From contig DNTB01000093.1 in assembly GCA_003499525.1 (NCBI GenBank), forward strand, positions 1-64,000: a DNA stretch of 64,000 nt, read 5' to 3'. This stretch comes from Flavobacteriales bacterium (lineage in GTDB: Bacteria; Bacteroidota; Bacteroidia; Flavobacteriales_G; Salibacteraceae). The notes beneath the pieces were generated by a model. That model searched no databases and was not told where the DNA came from. It saw nothing but the letters and a program-made list of their open reading frames with translations. This document shows, in pieces, positions 9,084 through 18,055 of the stretch. How positions within the stretch are numbered: position 1 is the first letter of the stretch; every line of letters begins with the position of its first letter. A program made the position numbers and the translations under genes.

Positions 9084-12000
9084 CTACAGTATAACGAGTT
9101 TCTCATATTTTTCTACAGTCTGTCCAAACTGGTTTGTAACTTTTACTTTATAAACGTAAGTGCCTCGGGCAATTTTGTCTCCAAATTCATCTCTTCCATC
9201 CCAATGCAATGGCCCAATATGATAACTATCTGCCAGCTCTCTATGATCAATGGTTTTAACCAGCTTACCGGAAACCGTAAAAATCTGAACTCGGACATCT
9301 AATTCCTGCCCGCCTGCATTGTGATCAAAGTGGAACTGGGTTTGGGTGGTAAAAGGATTAGGATAATTCAATACATTATCCACTGTGAAATTCCCATCGC
9401 TCGCAACATAAAATTCAGTAAACGCTTCACCTGAATTATTGTTTACGTCCCAGACTTTTACACGCAGAGTATGTTTTCCTTCTTGCAGATTGGACAGTTT
9501 ATATCTTGCGGATCCGCTCTGATAGCTGTCCAAATCAGCTTCATAAAAGTCATTTAGAATGATGGGGTTTGAAGTGTTTTCATCCAAAACAGCAACCATA
9601 TCATGCCCTATTCCATTACCCACGGTATTGATTCCGCTTTCATCAAAAGCTTTGAGCAGAATGGTAGGGTTTTGGTCAGTTATTCCACCAATTGCAAAAT
9701 TTTCATCGTTCATCCAAAGATTTACAACCGGACCTTCATCATCAATGATTGGATTGTCGGACCGACCACCGATGATAAAGTCTTCATCGTAACCTGCCGC
9801 ATCAACGGTACCATCTTCAGCATACAAACTAATTCTACCTTCACCGAAACTAAGATCTATGTCCTTTGGAGTGATGAACTCAAATGTGAAACGACCATTT
9901 GTTACTGAAACCTTCCCCCTAAAAACAATATTGTCTCTTGAATCAAATTTGAAAACACCGGCTCCATCATTATTTAGAGTTGATATTTCTTTTTCCTTGT
10001 CATAAACAACAGGATAGGCAATTCCATTGAAATTTTGATCCACCGCACCATTTTGATCTTTAACGAATCCGGAAATGGTCACTTTTTCCAAAGACTTAAT
10101 GGTATCCTGAACTTGTTCAATCTGCATTTCTTGTCGGGGATATGCCAGTTTCATTGCAGGATCACCTAGTAGTGAAAAGTTCCTGTAGTTTATTCCTCTT
10201 GATCCGCTGAGCCCTGAAACATCTTTTACCGATCTGGTGAGCTCCCCGAGAGTTTGATATTCTCCATCTACTTTCTCGAATACCTTCTGAAAAAAGGAAC
10301 GACTCAATTCATAGTTTGGACCGGAATACACCACTCGCGTTGTGGTTAGTAACCCTGCTCCTCCACCTGATGGATTCAGTAGCATAAGTTCTCCACCCGA
10401 AGTATTGTTCGGATCGTCAAATCTGCTGAATTCGCACGTCGCGGTTAAAAATACGGGGAGCTTTGTAATATTCTCATATCCAATAATCTGTGAAATTCTT
10501 AAAACTCCTTCACTGGTCCAACCTGCCTCTCCACCGTGGCCTATGTATGATAAAATGAGCGACCCGCCCTCGATGCTTTTGTCCAGAAGCTCCTTTACAT
10601 CAGGATAGCTGTCACCTCCAGAATTAGATACTTGAGGATAGGCATCAAGATAGATTTTTTTGATATTATATTCCTGATGCGTAGTGTCAAGTCTGCGCGC
10701 TAAATTGTCGGATTGAACCATGTGTGTATTGCTATCTTCATCATCACCGACGAAGGTTACCATGGTCCTCCAGGGTCTCATTGCACTCGGCGAACTTTGA
10801 TACAGAATGAGCTTGTTAACAACGGCATTAGCCTCTTGAATCGTTTGAACCGGCAATCTTCCTATTCCTATGTCAAGCGAAGAACTGATGGCATCACTTT
10901 CATCATCATCAAGAAACCCAAAGTAGTCGTCTGATATGAAAGATTTCAAGGGCTCTAGAGAGTTGTTTGACTGATAGGAAGGAATAAAACTGGTATTGTT
11001 TACAATTCCGTCTTTGTAGTTGTATGATGCATCACCAAAAAGGAGAAGCCAATTCGGATATTCTTCATCAGTCGAAGCCCTGTCCGCAAGCATTTTCATA
11101 AAATCTTTAATAGCTGTCATATCTTGCTTTCCGGAAGAGAACTCATTATAAACTTGTTCGGTGGTGACTACAACAACATTGTACCCATGCGTGGACCTAT
11201 GAAATTGGCCTAAGCGATTTGCTTCACTCAAAAATTTTGGATGAACCACAATAACATAATCCGCTTGCTGTATTGAATGTAGATTTTGATTCGGGACAGG
11301 GCCTTTCAGCAAAGGCTCGTGTTGTGAGTTTCCAAACACGACATATTCTCTAATGGTATCTCCAGATTGCTGAAAGTAGAAGTTTCCAGCCGCTCCTTGT
11401 AACCTTAGCTGAACAGCATTTTGCGGGTCGGTAACATCCCAAACAGAAACATCGTTATCCGAACTGGTTAAATTGTATCGTGCAACTGCTGCATAGAGAG
11501 TAGAAGGGTTTCTAAAATTGAATTGCTGCCCTGTGAATGCCAAAGCGCGTGTGGTATTTAATTCAATATAATCGAGCCATCCATTGTCAGCAAAACTCGA
11601 ATTGTCAAACGTTAAATCAATAGTGATGGAATTTCCGGAAGGGATAAAGTCAAATGTCCCTACTGCAGGAATTGCATATTTGTCGTAAGGACCTGGTCTC
11701 GTTGATTGACTTATTGGAATCGAAAAGTTTCCGATGTCATTAAAACTGAGGGAGAAAGAACTCGAACGACCAAATACCCTGCTCAGTACAACAATTCGGG
11801 CATGTGCGGTAACTGATTTTACGTTGGGGACATTAAAAGTATATTGTCGTGACTTTACAGTAAGAAATGATTGCCCATCATACCATTGCCGCCCTGACAT
11901 AATAAAGTTGGTATCGTTGCGCTCATATAATTGATGGTCGAGGAAGTCATTTACAGTAATATCTGGAATACCGCCAAGATTGAGTTCGCTGACTCTTGCA

Positions 12001-12866
12001 GCTGAACCCGGAATATTATCTCTGGTTACAAAAAAGAAAGCTGTATCGGAAAAGAAATTAATGGAATGACGGAAGTACCCATTTTCTAAAAACCAGTCAA
12101 CTGGAGAATCTGCATAGAAAAGAAGGTAATCTCCATCATCAAAGTTTCCATCTCCTCCGTCAACAACAAGGATATTGTTTTCTTTCAAGTCATCAATTCT
12201 GTAATCCGAATTGTCGAATGGAAGCATTTTAGCTCCATTTCCAAAAAGTCGTATCTGTGAAGACCTCAAATCAGACATTTCCATCCCCAATGAATTTAAT
12301 TGCCCGTATGTCAATTTGTGAACGCCTTCTTTAACCGTTGCGATTTTGTACCAATTTCCTGATGATAGAACCGAACTCGATTTAAAACTTCTTTGAACAG
12401 TGGCTTCTCTTTTGGAACTGGATTCTGTTACTTTTAAAATGAAGGATGTTAGTTTTTCTAAATTTCCAGAAGCCGATTCGCGAATAGGAACGATTTCAAT
12501 TCGAGCCCTCCTATTTTTTCGGTAGGTATTTATTGTCCAAACTACAGAAGTCTCCTTGATTAATTCTTTGTCTTTATCAGAAAGAGTAATACGTCTTTCG
12601 AATGTATCATACGATGCATTCATGATCTCTACCTCTATACTAGATGTGCTTTGGGAAAGAGGCACTAAAGTGGAATAAACAGGAAGGTTACTCTCTGGAT
12701 AATCGTATAGCGCACCGGTGAAGTATTCCAGTTTTTGATTTTGGCCACTAATATCCTTAAATACGATTGGGTCCTTCCATTCAATTTGGATTTCAATATC
12801 AGTGGAATTTTGTGCCATTGTTGTGAAAAAAACAAGGCCGAAGATTAAGGTTATAATTATTTTCAT
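9084..12866 (-). CDS. porU: Type IX secretion sortase-like C25 cysteine peptidase PorU
   Basis: A 1260-residue exported protein with a signal peptide at the N-terminus (MKIIITLIFGLVFFTTMAQ). PorU removes the C-terminal domain of type IX cargo at the cell surface and attaches the cargo to a lipopolysaccharide anchor. A gingipain-type C25 peptidase domain occupies roughly residues 550-900. The likely catalytic pair is His777 (IGHGG) and Cys811 (TATCEF), with spacing close to that in gingipains. The chain ends in a type IX-like sorting domain (NYPNPF followed by LVKTI and GTYVYKVKV). The start at 12866 is preferred because a start further upstream would place extra residues before the signal peptide. 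Porin and sortase partners sit next to it. Confidence 0.93.
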   Translation of the reverse strand: MKIIITLIFGLVFFTTMAQNSTDIEIQIEWKDPIVFKDISGQNQKLEYFTGALYDYPESNLPVYSTLVPLSQSTSSIEVEIMNASYDTFERRITLSDKDKELIKETSVVWTINTYRKNRRARIEIVPIRESASGNLEKLTSFILKVTESSSKREATVQRSFKSSSVLSSGNWYKIATVKEGVHKLTYGQLNSLGMEMSDLRSSQIRLFGNGAKMLPFDNSDYRIDDLKENNILVVDGGDGNFDDGDYLLFYADSPVDWFLENGYFRHSINFFSDTAFFFVTRDNIPGSAARVSELNLGGIPDITVNDFLDHQLYERNDTNFIMSGRQWYDGQSFLTVKSRQYTFNVPNVKSVTAHARIVVLSRVFGRSSSFSLSFNDIGNFSIPISQSTRPGPYDKYAIPAVGTFDFIPSGNSITIDLTFDNSSFADNGWLDYIELNTTRALAFTGQQFNFRNPSTLYAAVARYNLTSSDNDVSVWDVTDPQNAVQLRLQGAAGNFYFQQSGDTIREYVVFGNSQHEPLLKGPVPNQNLHSIQQADYVIVVHPKFLSEANRLGQFHRSTHGYNVVVVTTEQVYNEFSSGKQDMTAIKDFMKMLADRASTDEEYPNWLLLFGDASYNYKDGIVNNTSFIPSYQSNNSLEPLKSFISDDYFGFLDDDESDAISSSLDIGIGRLPVQTIQEANAVVNKLILYQSSPSAMRPWRTMVTFVGDDEDSNTHMVQSDNLARRLDTTHQEYNIKKIYLDAYPQVSNSGGDSYPDVKELLDKSIEGGSLILSYIGHGGEAGWTSEGVLRISQIIGYENITKLPVFLTATCEFSRFDDPNNTSGGELMLLNPSGGGAGLLTTTRVVYSGPNYELSRSFFQKVFEKVDGEYQTLGELTRSVKDVSGLSGSRGINYRNFSLLGDPAMKLAYPRQEMQIEQVQDTIKSLEKVTISGFVKDQNGAVDQNFNGIAYPVVYDKEKEISTLNNDGAGVFKFDSRDNIVFRGKVSVTNGRFTFEFITPKDIDLSFGEGRISLYAEDGTVDAAGYDEDFIIGGRSDNPIIDDEGPVVNLWMNDENFAIGGITDQNPTILLKAFDESGINTVGNGIGHDMVAVLDENTSNPIILNDFYEADLDSYQSGSARYKLSNLQEGKHTLRVKVWDVNNNSGEAFTEFYVASDGNFTVDNVLNYPNPFTTQTQFHFDHNAGGQELDVRVQIFTVSGKLVKTIDHRELADSYHIGPLHWDGRDEFGDKIARGTYVYKVKVTNQFGQTVEKYEKLVIL

Positions 12867-13005
12867 AATACATATCTTGTTCGAGCGACAGAGCACTGCT
12901 GAAAACGCGTTCGAGTCCCCAATATTGCGCAATTTTTTACCATATTTATTATTATTTATTACCAAAGAATTAATTCGTATACTTGCGAATTGCATCCGGC
13001 ACGGT

Positions 13006-14019
13006 ATGAGATTGAAGCGAATCTTCCATTACTTATTTCTCTCCTTTGTATTACTACTTTTTCACTCACAAAGTTGGGCGCAAGATCCTCAATTTTCTCA
13101 GTTTTATGCCAATCCTCTTTATCTGAATCCGGCCTTTGCAGGATCCACTTTCTGTCCGAGAATTGCTGTTAATTACAGAAATCAGTGGCCCTCCTTAGAT
13201 GGACAATTTGTGACCTACAGTGGTTCATACGACCAATACTTTGACGTGTTGCGTGGCGGTGTTGGAGCTTTGGTTTATCAGGATAATGCCGGTGATGGAA
13301 CAATTAAAACTTTTAGTGCAAGCTTAATGTACGCATATACCTTGCGCATCACTGAGAATATGGCTCTCAAAGCTGGCTTTCAGGGGTCGTTTTGGCAAAA
13401 ATCTCTTGATTGGAACAAACTCACCTTTGGGGACATGATCGACCCTAGATATGGTTTCATCTATTCCACACAGGAAACTGAGGGGTCACGAGCGGTGAAT
13501 AATGTGGATTTCTCCACAGGATTTCTACTATATAATGAATTCTGGTATTTAGGTGTCGCGGTGCATCATTTGGCTGAACCCAGAGAATCTTTCTTTCAAA
13601 ATGATGATGCCGTATTGTATCGCAAGTATACCGGTCATTTTGGTGCAGTAATACCTTTTAGAAGAGACGACCCGGAATACGGATCTGTATCTCCCAATAT
13701 ACTCTTCATGACACAGGGTCAAGCCTCCCAATTAAACCTGGGTATTTATGCTAAGAAGAGCGTCATCATCGGAGGTATTTGGTATCGCTTCAATAACTTG
13801 ACGAATACAGAGTTTGGAATCACAAGTGATGCGGTTTCCTTGTTAATAGGGATCGAAGTTGACAAGTTCAAGTTTGGTTACAGTTATGACATCACCGTTT
13901 CAAGGCTCGGTTCCATAGATGGAAACACCGGAGGTGCTCATGAGGTTTCGTTAGGATTAAAACTTAATTGCCCCACAAAGAGAAGGCGCTTCAAAGCTCT
14001 TAACTGCCCTGAGTTCTAA
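13006..14019 (+). CDS. PorP/SprF family type IX secretion membrane protein
   Basis: A 337-residue outer-membrane protein. The signal peptide ends at SWAQ and is followed by the family signature QDPQFSQFYANPLYLNPAFAG. Later strands (NYRNQWPSL, GGIWYR, GYSYDITVSRL) are typical of PorP/SprF barrels. Members anchor particular type IX cargo such as SprB-like adhesins with type B sorting domains. No such giant adhesin is adjacent. It is placed between the divergent porU and gldJ, starting 139 bases from porU. The ATG at 13006 is used because it begins the signal peptide directly. Confidence 0.9.
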   Translation: MRLKRIFHYLFLSFVLLLFHSQSWAQDPQFSQFYANPLYLNPAFAGSTFCPRIAVNYRNQWPSLDGQFVTYSGSYDQYFDVLRGGVGALVYQDNAGDGTIKTFSASLMYAYTLRITENMALKAGFQGSFWQKSLDWNKLTFGDMIDPRYGFIYSTQETEGSRAVNNVDFSTGFLLYNEFWYLGVAVHHLAEPRESFFQNDDAVLYRKYTGHFGAVIPFRRDDPEYGSVSPNILFMTQGQASQLNLGIYAKKSVIIGGIWYRFNNLTNTEFGITSDAVSLLIGIEVDKFKFGYSYDITVSRLGSIDGNTGGAHEVSLGLKLNCPTKRRRFKALNCPEF

Positions 14020-14033
14020 TAAGTTTGAAATAA

Positions 14034-14041
14034 TATCTTTG
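14034..14041 (+). promoter_or_regulatory. Possible -7 element of gldJ (TATCTTTG)
   Basis: TATCTTTG fits TAnnTTTG and lies 31 bases before the gldJ ATG. The same octamer occurs before the tRNA-Val gene at 23845. No matching -33 element is clear. Confidence 0.45.
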
Positions 14042-14072
14042 CCTGTCCGTTAAAAAAATAAAAATCGATAAA

Positions 14073-15554
14073 ATGCTTCTTCGATTCCTTTCCCTAATAG
14101 CATTCATCGCAGTTGTGGTTTCATGCTCATATGAGAAATCCTCTGTCACAGGATGGAGTTACAACGATAAGAAGAATGGTGATTTCCAGAAAATGCCCTA
14201 TGTAGAGCAGGAGACTGGTCCAAATCTTGTCCTTGTAGAAGGTGGAACTTTTACCATGGGTAGGGTAATCGACGATGTTATGAGTGATTGGAACAGTATT
14301 CCTCGAAGAGTGACCGTGTCATCGTATTACATGGATGAAACAGAGATTTCAAATTTTCACTGGTTAGAATACTTGTATTGGATGAAGAGAATTTATTATT
14401 ACGATTATCCAGATGTTTATTACAGGGCTTTACCCGATACTTTGGTTTGGAGAAGGAGGTTGGCTTACAACGAACCTTATGTAGATTACTATTTAAGACA
14501 TCCATCTTACAGAGACTATCCGGTAGTTGGAGTTAGTTGGAAGCAAGCTACAGATTTCTGTAGTTGGAGGACAGACAGGGTGAATGAGCAAATTCTCGTT
14601 CGGGAGGGACTATATAACCATAATCCCAACCAGGTTTCTGATGATAATTTCAATACAGAGGCATATTTATACGGCTTATATGAAGGGGATAAAAGGAAAG
14701 ATGGAATTCCATGGGATGGTCCAAACAGTCCAGGTTACAGAGATGTAAAAATGGAAGATGGGATACTTCTTCCCAAATACCGACTACCAACAGAGGCAGA
14801 ATGGGAATATGCTGCATACGGACTGGTCGGAAATACTTTAGGTGAAAACATTGTGGAACGAAGAATGTGGCCATGGAACGGGCATGCTGTAAGAAACCCT
14901 GAGCCCAAATATATGGGTGAGATGCTAGCAAATTTCAAGCGAGGACGTGGAGATAACATGGGAGTTGCTGGAAAGCTAAACGATAATGGGGATATCACTA
15001 CTCCGGTTTATAAGTATTGGCCCAATGACTATGGGCTGTATAATATGGCTGGAAATGTGAGTGAGTGGGTTTTAGATGTCTACAGGCCGTTAACTTTCGA
15101 AGATGCTCAGGATTTCAGACCCTACAGAGGTAATGTATTTAAGAAAGTACTAAAAGATGAAGACGGTATCGTCGCAGATAGAGATTCTCTTGGAAGGATG
15201 CAATATGTTCCAATTGAGCAAAAAGATGCCCTGAATCGTAGAAACTATCGAAGAGCTTACAACATCAACTATAGAGATGGAGATTATGAAACTCAAATAA
15301 ATGAAGCGGCCTGGGAAGAGGGATATGAAATTCAAGGCGGTAATCCAGAGTCTTTTGGAATGTATGAATTTGGAGCGACCTCCCTTGTCAATGATAAAGC
15401 AAGAGTTTATAAGGGAGGCTCATGGGCAGATCGGGCTTATTGGATGAGTCCGGGTACAAGAAGGTTCCTTGATGAAAACGCATCAACGGATTTCATTGGC
15501 TTCCGATGCGCAATGGATCGATTAGGCAGCCCTCAAGGACTTGGAAAAAAGTAA
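14073..15554 (+). CDS. gldJ: Gliding motility / type IX secretion lipoprotein GldJ
   Basis: A 493-residue lipoprotein with a signal and lipobox at VVVSC. The rest is a formylglycine-generating-enzyme (sulfatase-modifying factor) fold, spread from about residue 50 (LVEGGTFTMGR) through RLPTEAEWEYAA and GNVSEWVLDVY to RVYKGGSWADRAYWMSPGTRR. GldJ and its relative GldK carry this fold as structural parts of the gliding and secretion machinery. Identification as GldJ rather than GldK rests on the setting beside porU, porV and murF, an order I recall from Flavobacterium. Confidence 0.88.
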   Translation: MLLRFLSLIAFIAVVVSCSYEKSSVTGWSYNDKKNGDFQKMPYVEQETGPNLVLVEGGTFTMGRVIDDVMSDWNSIPRRVTVSSYYMDETEISNFHWLEYLYWMKRIYYYDYPDVYYRALPDTLVWRRRLAYNEPYVDYYLRHPSYRDYPVVGVSWKQATDFCSWRTDRVNEQILVREGLYNHNPNQVSDDNFNTEAYLYGLYEGDKRKDGIPWDGPNSPGYRDVKMEDGILLPKYRLPTEAEWEYAAYGLVGNTLGENIVERRMWPWNGHAVRNPEPKYMGEMLANFKRGRGDNMGVAGKLNDNGDITTPVYKYWPNDYGLYNMAGNVSEWVLDVYRPLTFEDAQDFRPYRGNVFKKVLKDEDGIVADRDSLGRMQYVPIEQKDALNRRNYRRAYNINYRDGDYETQINEAAWEEGYEIQGGNPESFGMYEFGATSLVNDKARVYKGGSWADRAYWMSPGTRRFLDENASTDFIGFRCAMDRLGSPQGLGKK

Positions 15555-15560
15555 AAACAG

Positions 15561-15583
15561 CCCCGCCGTAGCGGGGTTTTTTT
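15561..15583 (+). terminator. Terminator between gldJ and murF, abutting the murF start codon
   Basis: CCCCGC and GCGGGG pair around a CGTA loop, followed directly by seven T. The murF ATG begins at the very next base, 15584. It could end gldJ transcription fully or act as an attenuator for murF. Confidence 0.85.
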
Positions 15584-16861
15584 ATGAATATATCCGAACT
15601 GTATAATTTGTTCAAGACGACCACGGGAGTCAGTACTGACAGTCGTAACATTAAAAAGGGGAGCCTTTTCTTTGCATTGAAAGGATCAAATTTTGATGGC
15701 AACTTGTTTGCTGGCAGGGCGCTCAAGGAAGGCTGTGAATTTGCAGTCATTGATAACGAGAGCTATCAAGAAAACGATCGGTTTATTCTGGTAGAAGATT
15801 CACTTGAAACACTTCAGAATCTGGCAAGATATCACCGCTCTCAGCTAACCATTCCAGTAATAGCCATAACGGGATCCAATGGCAAGACTACGACTAAAGA
15901 GTTGCTCAAAGCTGCATTGTCAATGAATTTTCATGTGGCAGCTACAAGGGGAAATCTCAACAATCATATAGGTGTACCTCTCACACTTCTTGAGATTACT
16001 TCTGAACATGAACTCGCATTGATCGAACTTGGAGATAATCATTTAGGAGAAGTGGCTTTTCTATGTCAGATCTCGAAACCAAACTTTGGGTTTGTAACGA
16101 ATGTCGGCAAAGATCATTTGGAAGGTTTTGGGTCCATGGAAAGCAACATAAAAGCGAAAAAAGAGATTTTTGACTATTTGGCAGAAACGAATGGCACGGC
16201 TTTCATAAATGAAAATGATGAATTAGTTGAAAGCATGAGCCTTGTATGTGAAAGGAGAGAGCTCTTTGGCAAAGGAAAAAAGGAGCCCAGGTTATTTTCG
16301 GCTAATCCTTTTGTCACCTACCTTAGTGAGGAAGGAGACACTATTCAGACCTATCTGGCAGGAGATTTCAATTTCGACAATATCTTGCTCAGCTGGAAGG
16401 TTTCAAAGCATTTCGGAGTAGCCTCAGGAGATATTCATGAAGCCCTGTCAAATTATAAACCCGACAACAATCGGTCGCAATGGATTCAAACCAGGCAAAA
16501 TGCCATTCTAATGGATGCCTATAATGCAAACCCTTCATCCATGAAACGGGCATTGGACCACTTCATTTCGTTAGAGCATGAATATTCGAAACTGATAATA
16601 CTTGGTGATATGTTTGAATTGGGCCAATATTCGGAAACGGAACATCAGAGTATTGTCAATTTGATTGAAAGGGCTCCAGTAAATGAAGCTTGGCTAGTTG
16701 GAGATCATTTTTTGAAAACCAGCAGATCAACAAAGTTTAAAGCATTCAAGTCTGTCGAGCAATTAAAAGATGCATTAAGGAAATCTCCTGTTGAAAATAG
16801 GGTAGTCTTATTGAAAGGTTCCAGAGGTATTCAGCTCGAAAAAGTACTTCAGTTCTTCTAA
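15584..16861 (+). CDS. murF: UDP-MurNAc-tripeptide--D-alanyl-D-alanine ligase
   Basis: A 425-residue cytoplasmic ATP-dependent ligase that adds D-Ala-D-Ala to the peptidoglycan precursor. The N-terminal substrate domain (STDSRNIKKGSLFFALKG) is followed by the ATP-binding loop ITGSNGKTTTKEL (Lys101). The central HLGE motif and the C-terminal domain (YNANPSSMKRALD, ILGDMFELG) are typical. Its start codon follows a terminator without a gap, so no 5' untranslated sequence other than the hairpin is available. The gene is convergent with the acyl-CoA dehydrogenase, overlapping by 4 bases. Confidence 0.96.
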   Translation: MNISELYNLFKTTTGVSTDSRNIKKGSLFFALKGSNFDGNLFAGRALKEGCEFAVIDNESYQENDRFILVEDSLETLQNLARYHRSQLTIPVIAITGSNGKTTTKELLKAALSMNFHVAATRGNLNNHIGVPLTLLEITSEHELALIELGDNHLGEVAFLCQISKPNFGFVTNVGKDHLEGFGSMESNIKAKKEIFDYLAETNGTAFINENDELVESMSLVCERRELFGKGKKEPRLFSANPFVTYLSEEGDTIQTYLAGDFNFDNILLSWKVSKHFGVASGDIHEALSNYKPDNNRSQWIQTRQNAILMDAYNANPSSMKRALDHFISLEHEYSKLIILGDMFELGQYSETEHQSIVNLIERAPVNEAWLVGDHFLKTSRSTKFKAFKSVEQLKDALRKSPVENRVVLLKGSRGIQLEKVLQFF

Positions 16862-18000
16862 TCTTTCAGCAGACCTCTGCTGATCACTATTTTTTGAATT
16901 TCTGAGGTTCCCTCATAGATCTGAGTGATTTTCGCATCCCGCATTAATCGCTCTACATGGTATTCTTTAACATAGCCATATCCTCCATGTATTTGAACAG
17001 CCTCTACTGTAGTCCACATTGCAACTCTGGAAGCATACTCTTTGGCCATTGCCCCTGACACTGTAATAGAGCGGTTATTGTCCTTATCTTGCGCCGCGCG
17101 ATAAACCAATAAACGAGCAGCGTCAATTTCTGTAGCCATTTCAGCTAGTTTAAAGGAGATTGCCTGATGTTCTGCGATAGGTTTGCCAAATGCCTTACGT
17201 TCTTTTGCATAGGCTAATGAAAAATCAAGAGCTCCAGCGGCTATTCCAAGAGCCTGTGCGGCGATGCCAATACGACCACCTTCAAGGATTTTCATGGCAA
17301 ACTTGAACCCAAAACCTTCCTCGCCAATTCTGCTTTTTACAGGAACACGTACGTCAGTAAAATTCAAGGTGTGCGTATCTGAACTCCTTATACCAAGTTT
17401 GTTTTCTTTTGGGCCTACTTCAAATCCTGCCATCCCTTTCTCTACCATGAATGCACTAATTCCCTTATGTCCTAATTCAGGGTTAGTTTGAGCAATTACG
17501 ATGTAATAGTCAGCGTTCCCTCCATTGGTAATCCAGTTCTTTGTGCCATTAAGTATGTAATGGTCACCATCGAGTACAGCTCGTGTTCTTTGGGAAGTGG
17601 CATCTGATCCTGCTTCAGGTTCGGAGAGGGCAAACGCCCCTAACTTTTGCCCGGAGGCCAACGGTACCAGATATTTTTGTTTTTGTTCTTCAGTTCCGTA
17701 CTCCTCAATTCCCCAACAAACGAGAGAATTGTTGACAGACATTGCTACAGATACAGAGGCATCAATTTTCGATATTTCTTCCATGGCTATGACATAAGAC
17801 ATGGTGTCCATTCCACTTCCACCATATACTGGATCTACCATCATACCCATAAATCCAAGTTCACCGAGCTGCCGAATCTCATCCTTGGCGAACCTTTGCT
17901 CTTCATCTCTTTCAATTATTGTAGGCAGTAATAATGTTTGTGTAAAGTCGCGAGCCGCTTCTTGAACAGCGAGGTGTTCTTCGGATAGTTCAAAATTCAT
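16858..18000 (-). CDS. Acyl-CoA dehydrogenase (short/medium chain type)
   Basis: A 380-residue FAD enzyme that oxidises acyl-CoA to trans-2-enoyl-CoA. The N-terminal helical domain leads to the flavin motif AFALSEPEAGSDA. Then comes WITNGGNADYYIV, and the C-terminal region has AVQIHGGYGYVKEY and the segment QIYEGTSEIQK, which carries the catalytic glutamate in butyryl-CoA-type enzymes. The length matches that subgroup. No other beta-oxidation gene is nearby, so the precise chain length and pathway remain open. Confidence 0.92.
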   Translation of the reverse strand: MNFELSEEHLAVQEAARDFTQTLLLPTIIERDEEQRFAKDEIRQLGELGFMGMMVDPVYGGSGMDTMSYVIAMEEISKIDASVSVAMSVNNSLVCWGIEEYGTEEQKQKYLVPLASGQKLGAFALSEPEAGSDATSQRTRAVLDGDHYILNGTKNWITNGGNADYYIVIAQTNPELGHKGISAFMVEKGMAGFEVGPKENKLGIRSSDTHTLNFTDVRVPVKSRIGEEGFGFKFAMKILEGGRIGIAAQALGIAAGALDFSLAYAKERKAFGKPIAEHQAISFKLAEMATEIDAARLLVYRAAQDKDNNRSITVSGAMAKEYASRVAMWTTVEAVQIHGGYGYVKEYHVERLMRDAKITQIYEGTSEIQKIVISRGLLKD

Positions 18001-18032
18001 TGAGAGTAGTTTATTTTCACAAAATCAAACCG

Positions 18033-18040
18033 CAAAAATA
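18033..18040 (-). promoter_or_regulatory. Possible -7 element of the acyl-CoA dehydrogenase gene (TATTTTTG)
   Basis: Minus-strand TATTTTTG fits TAnnTTTG, 32 bases before the ATG at 18000, in the 55-base divergent gap shared with anmK. No upstream TTTG is seen at the right spacing. Confidence 0.4.
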
Positions 18041-18055
18041 GTTCGAATTAGAACA

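Noticed and set aside
12867..12995. Longer start for porU with 43 extra residues
   Set aside because: They precede a complete signal peptide and overlap the intergenic region; the shorter start is typical of exported proteins.
12802..13005. Longer start for the PorP/SprF-like gene running into porU
   Set aside because: It would overlap porU's start on the other strand and place 68 residues before a signal peptide.
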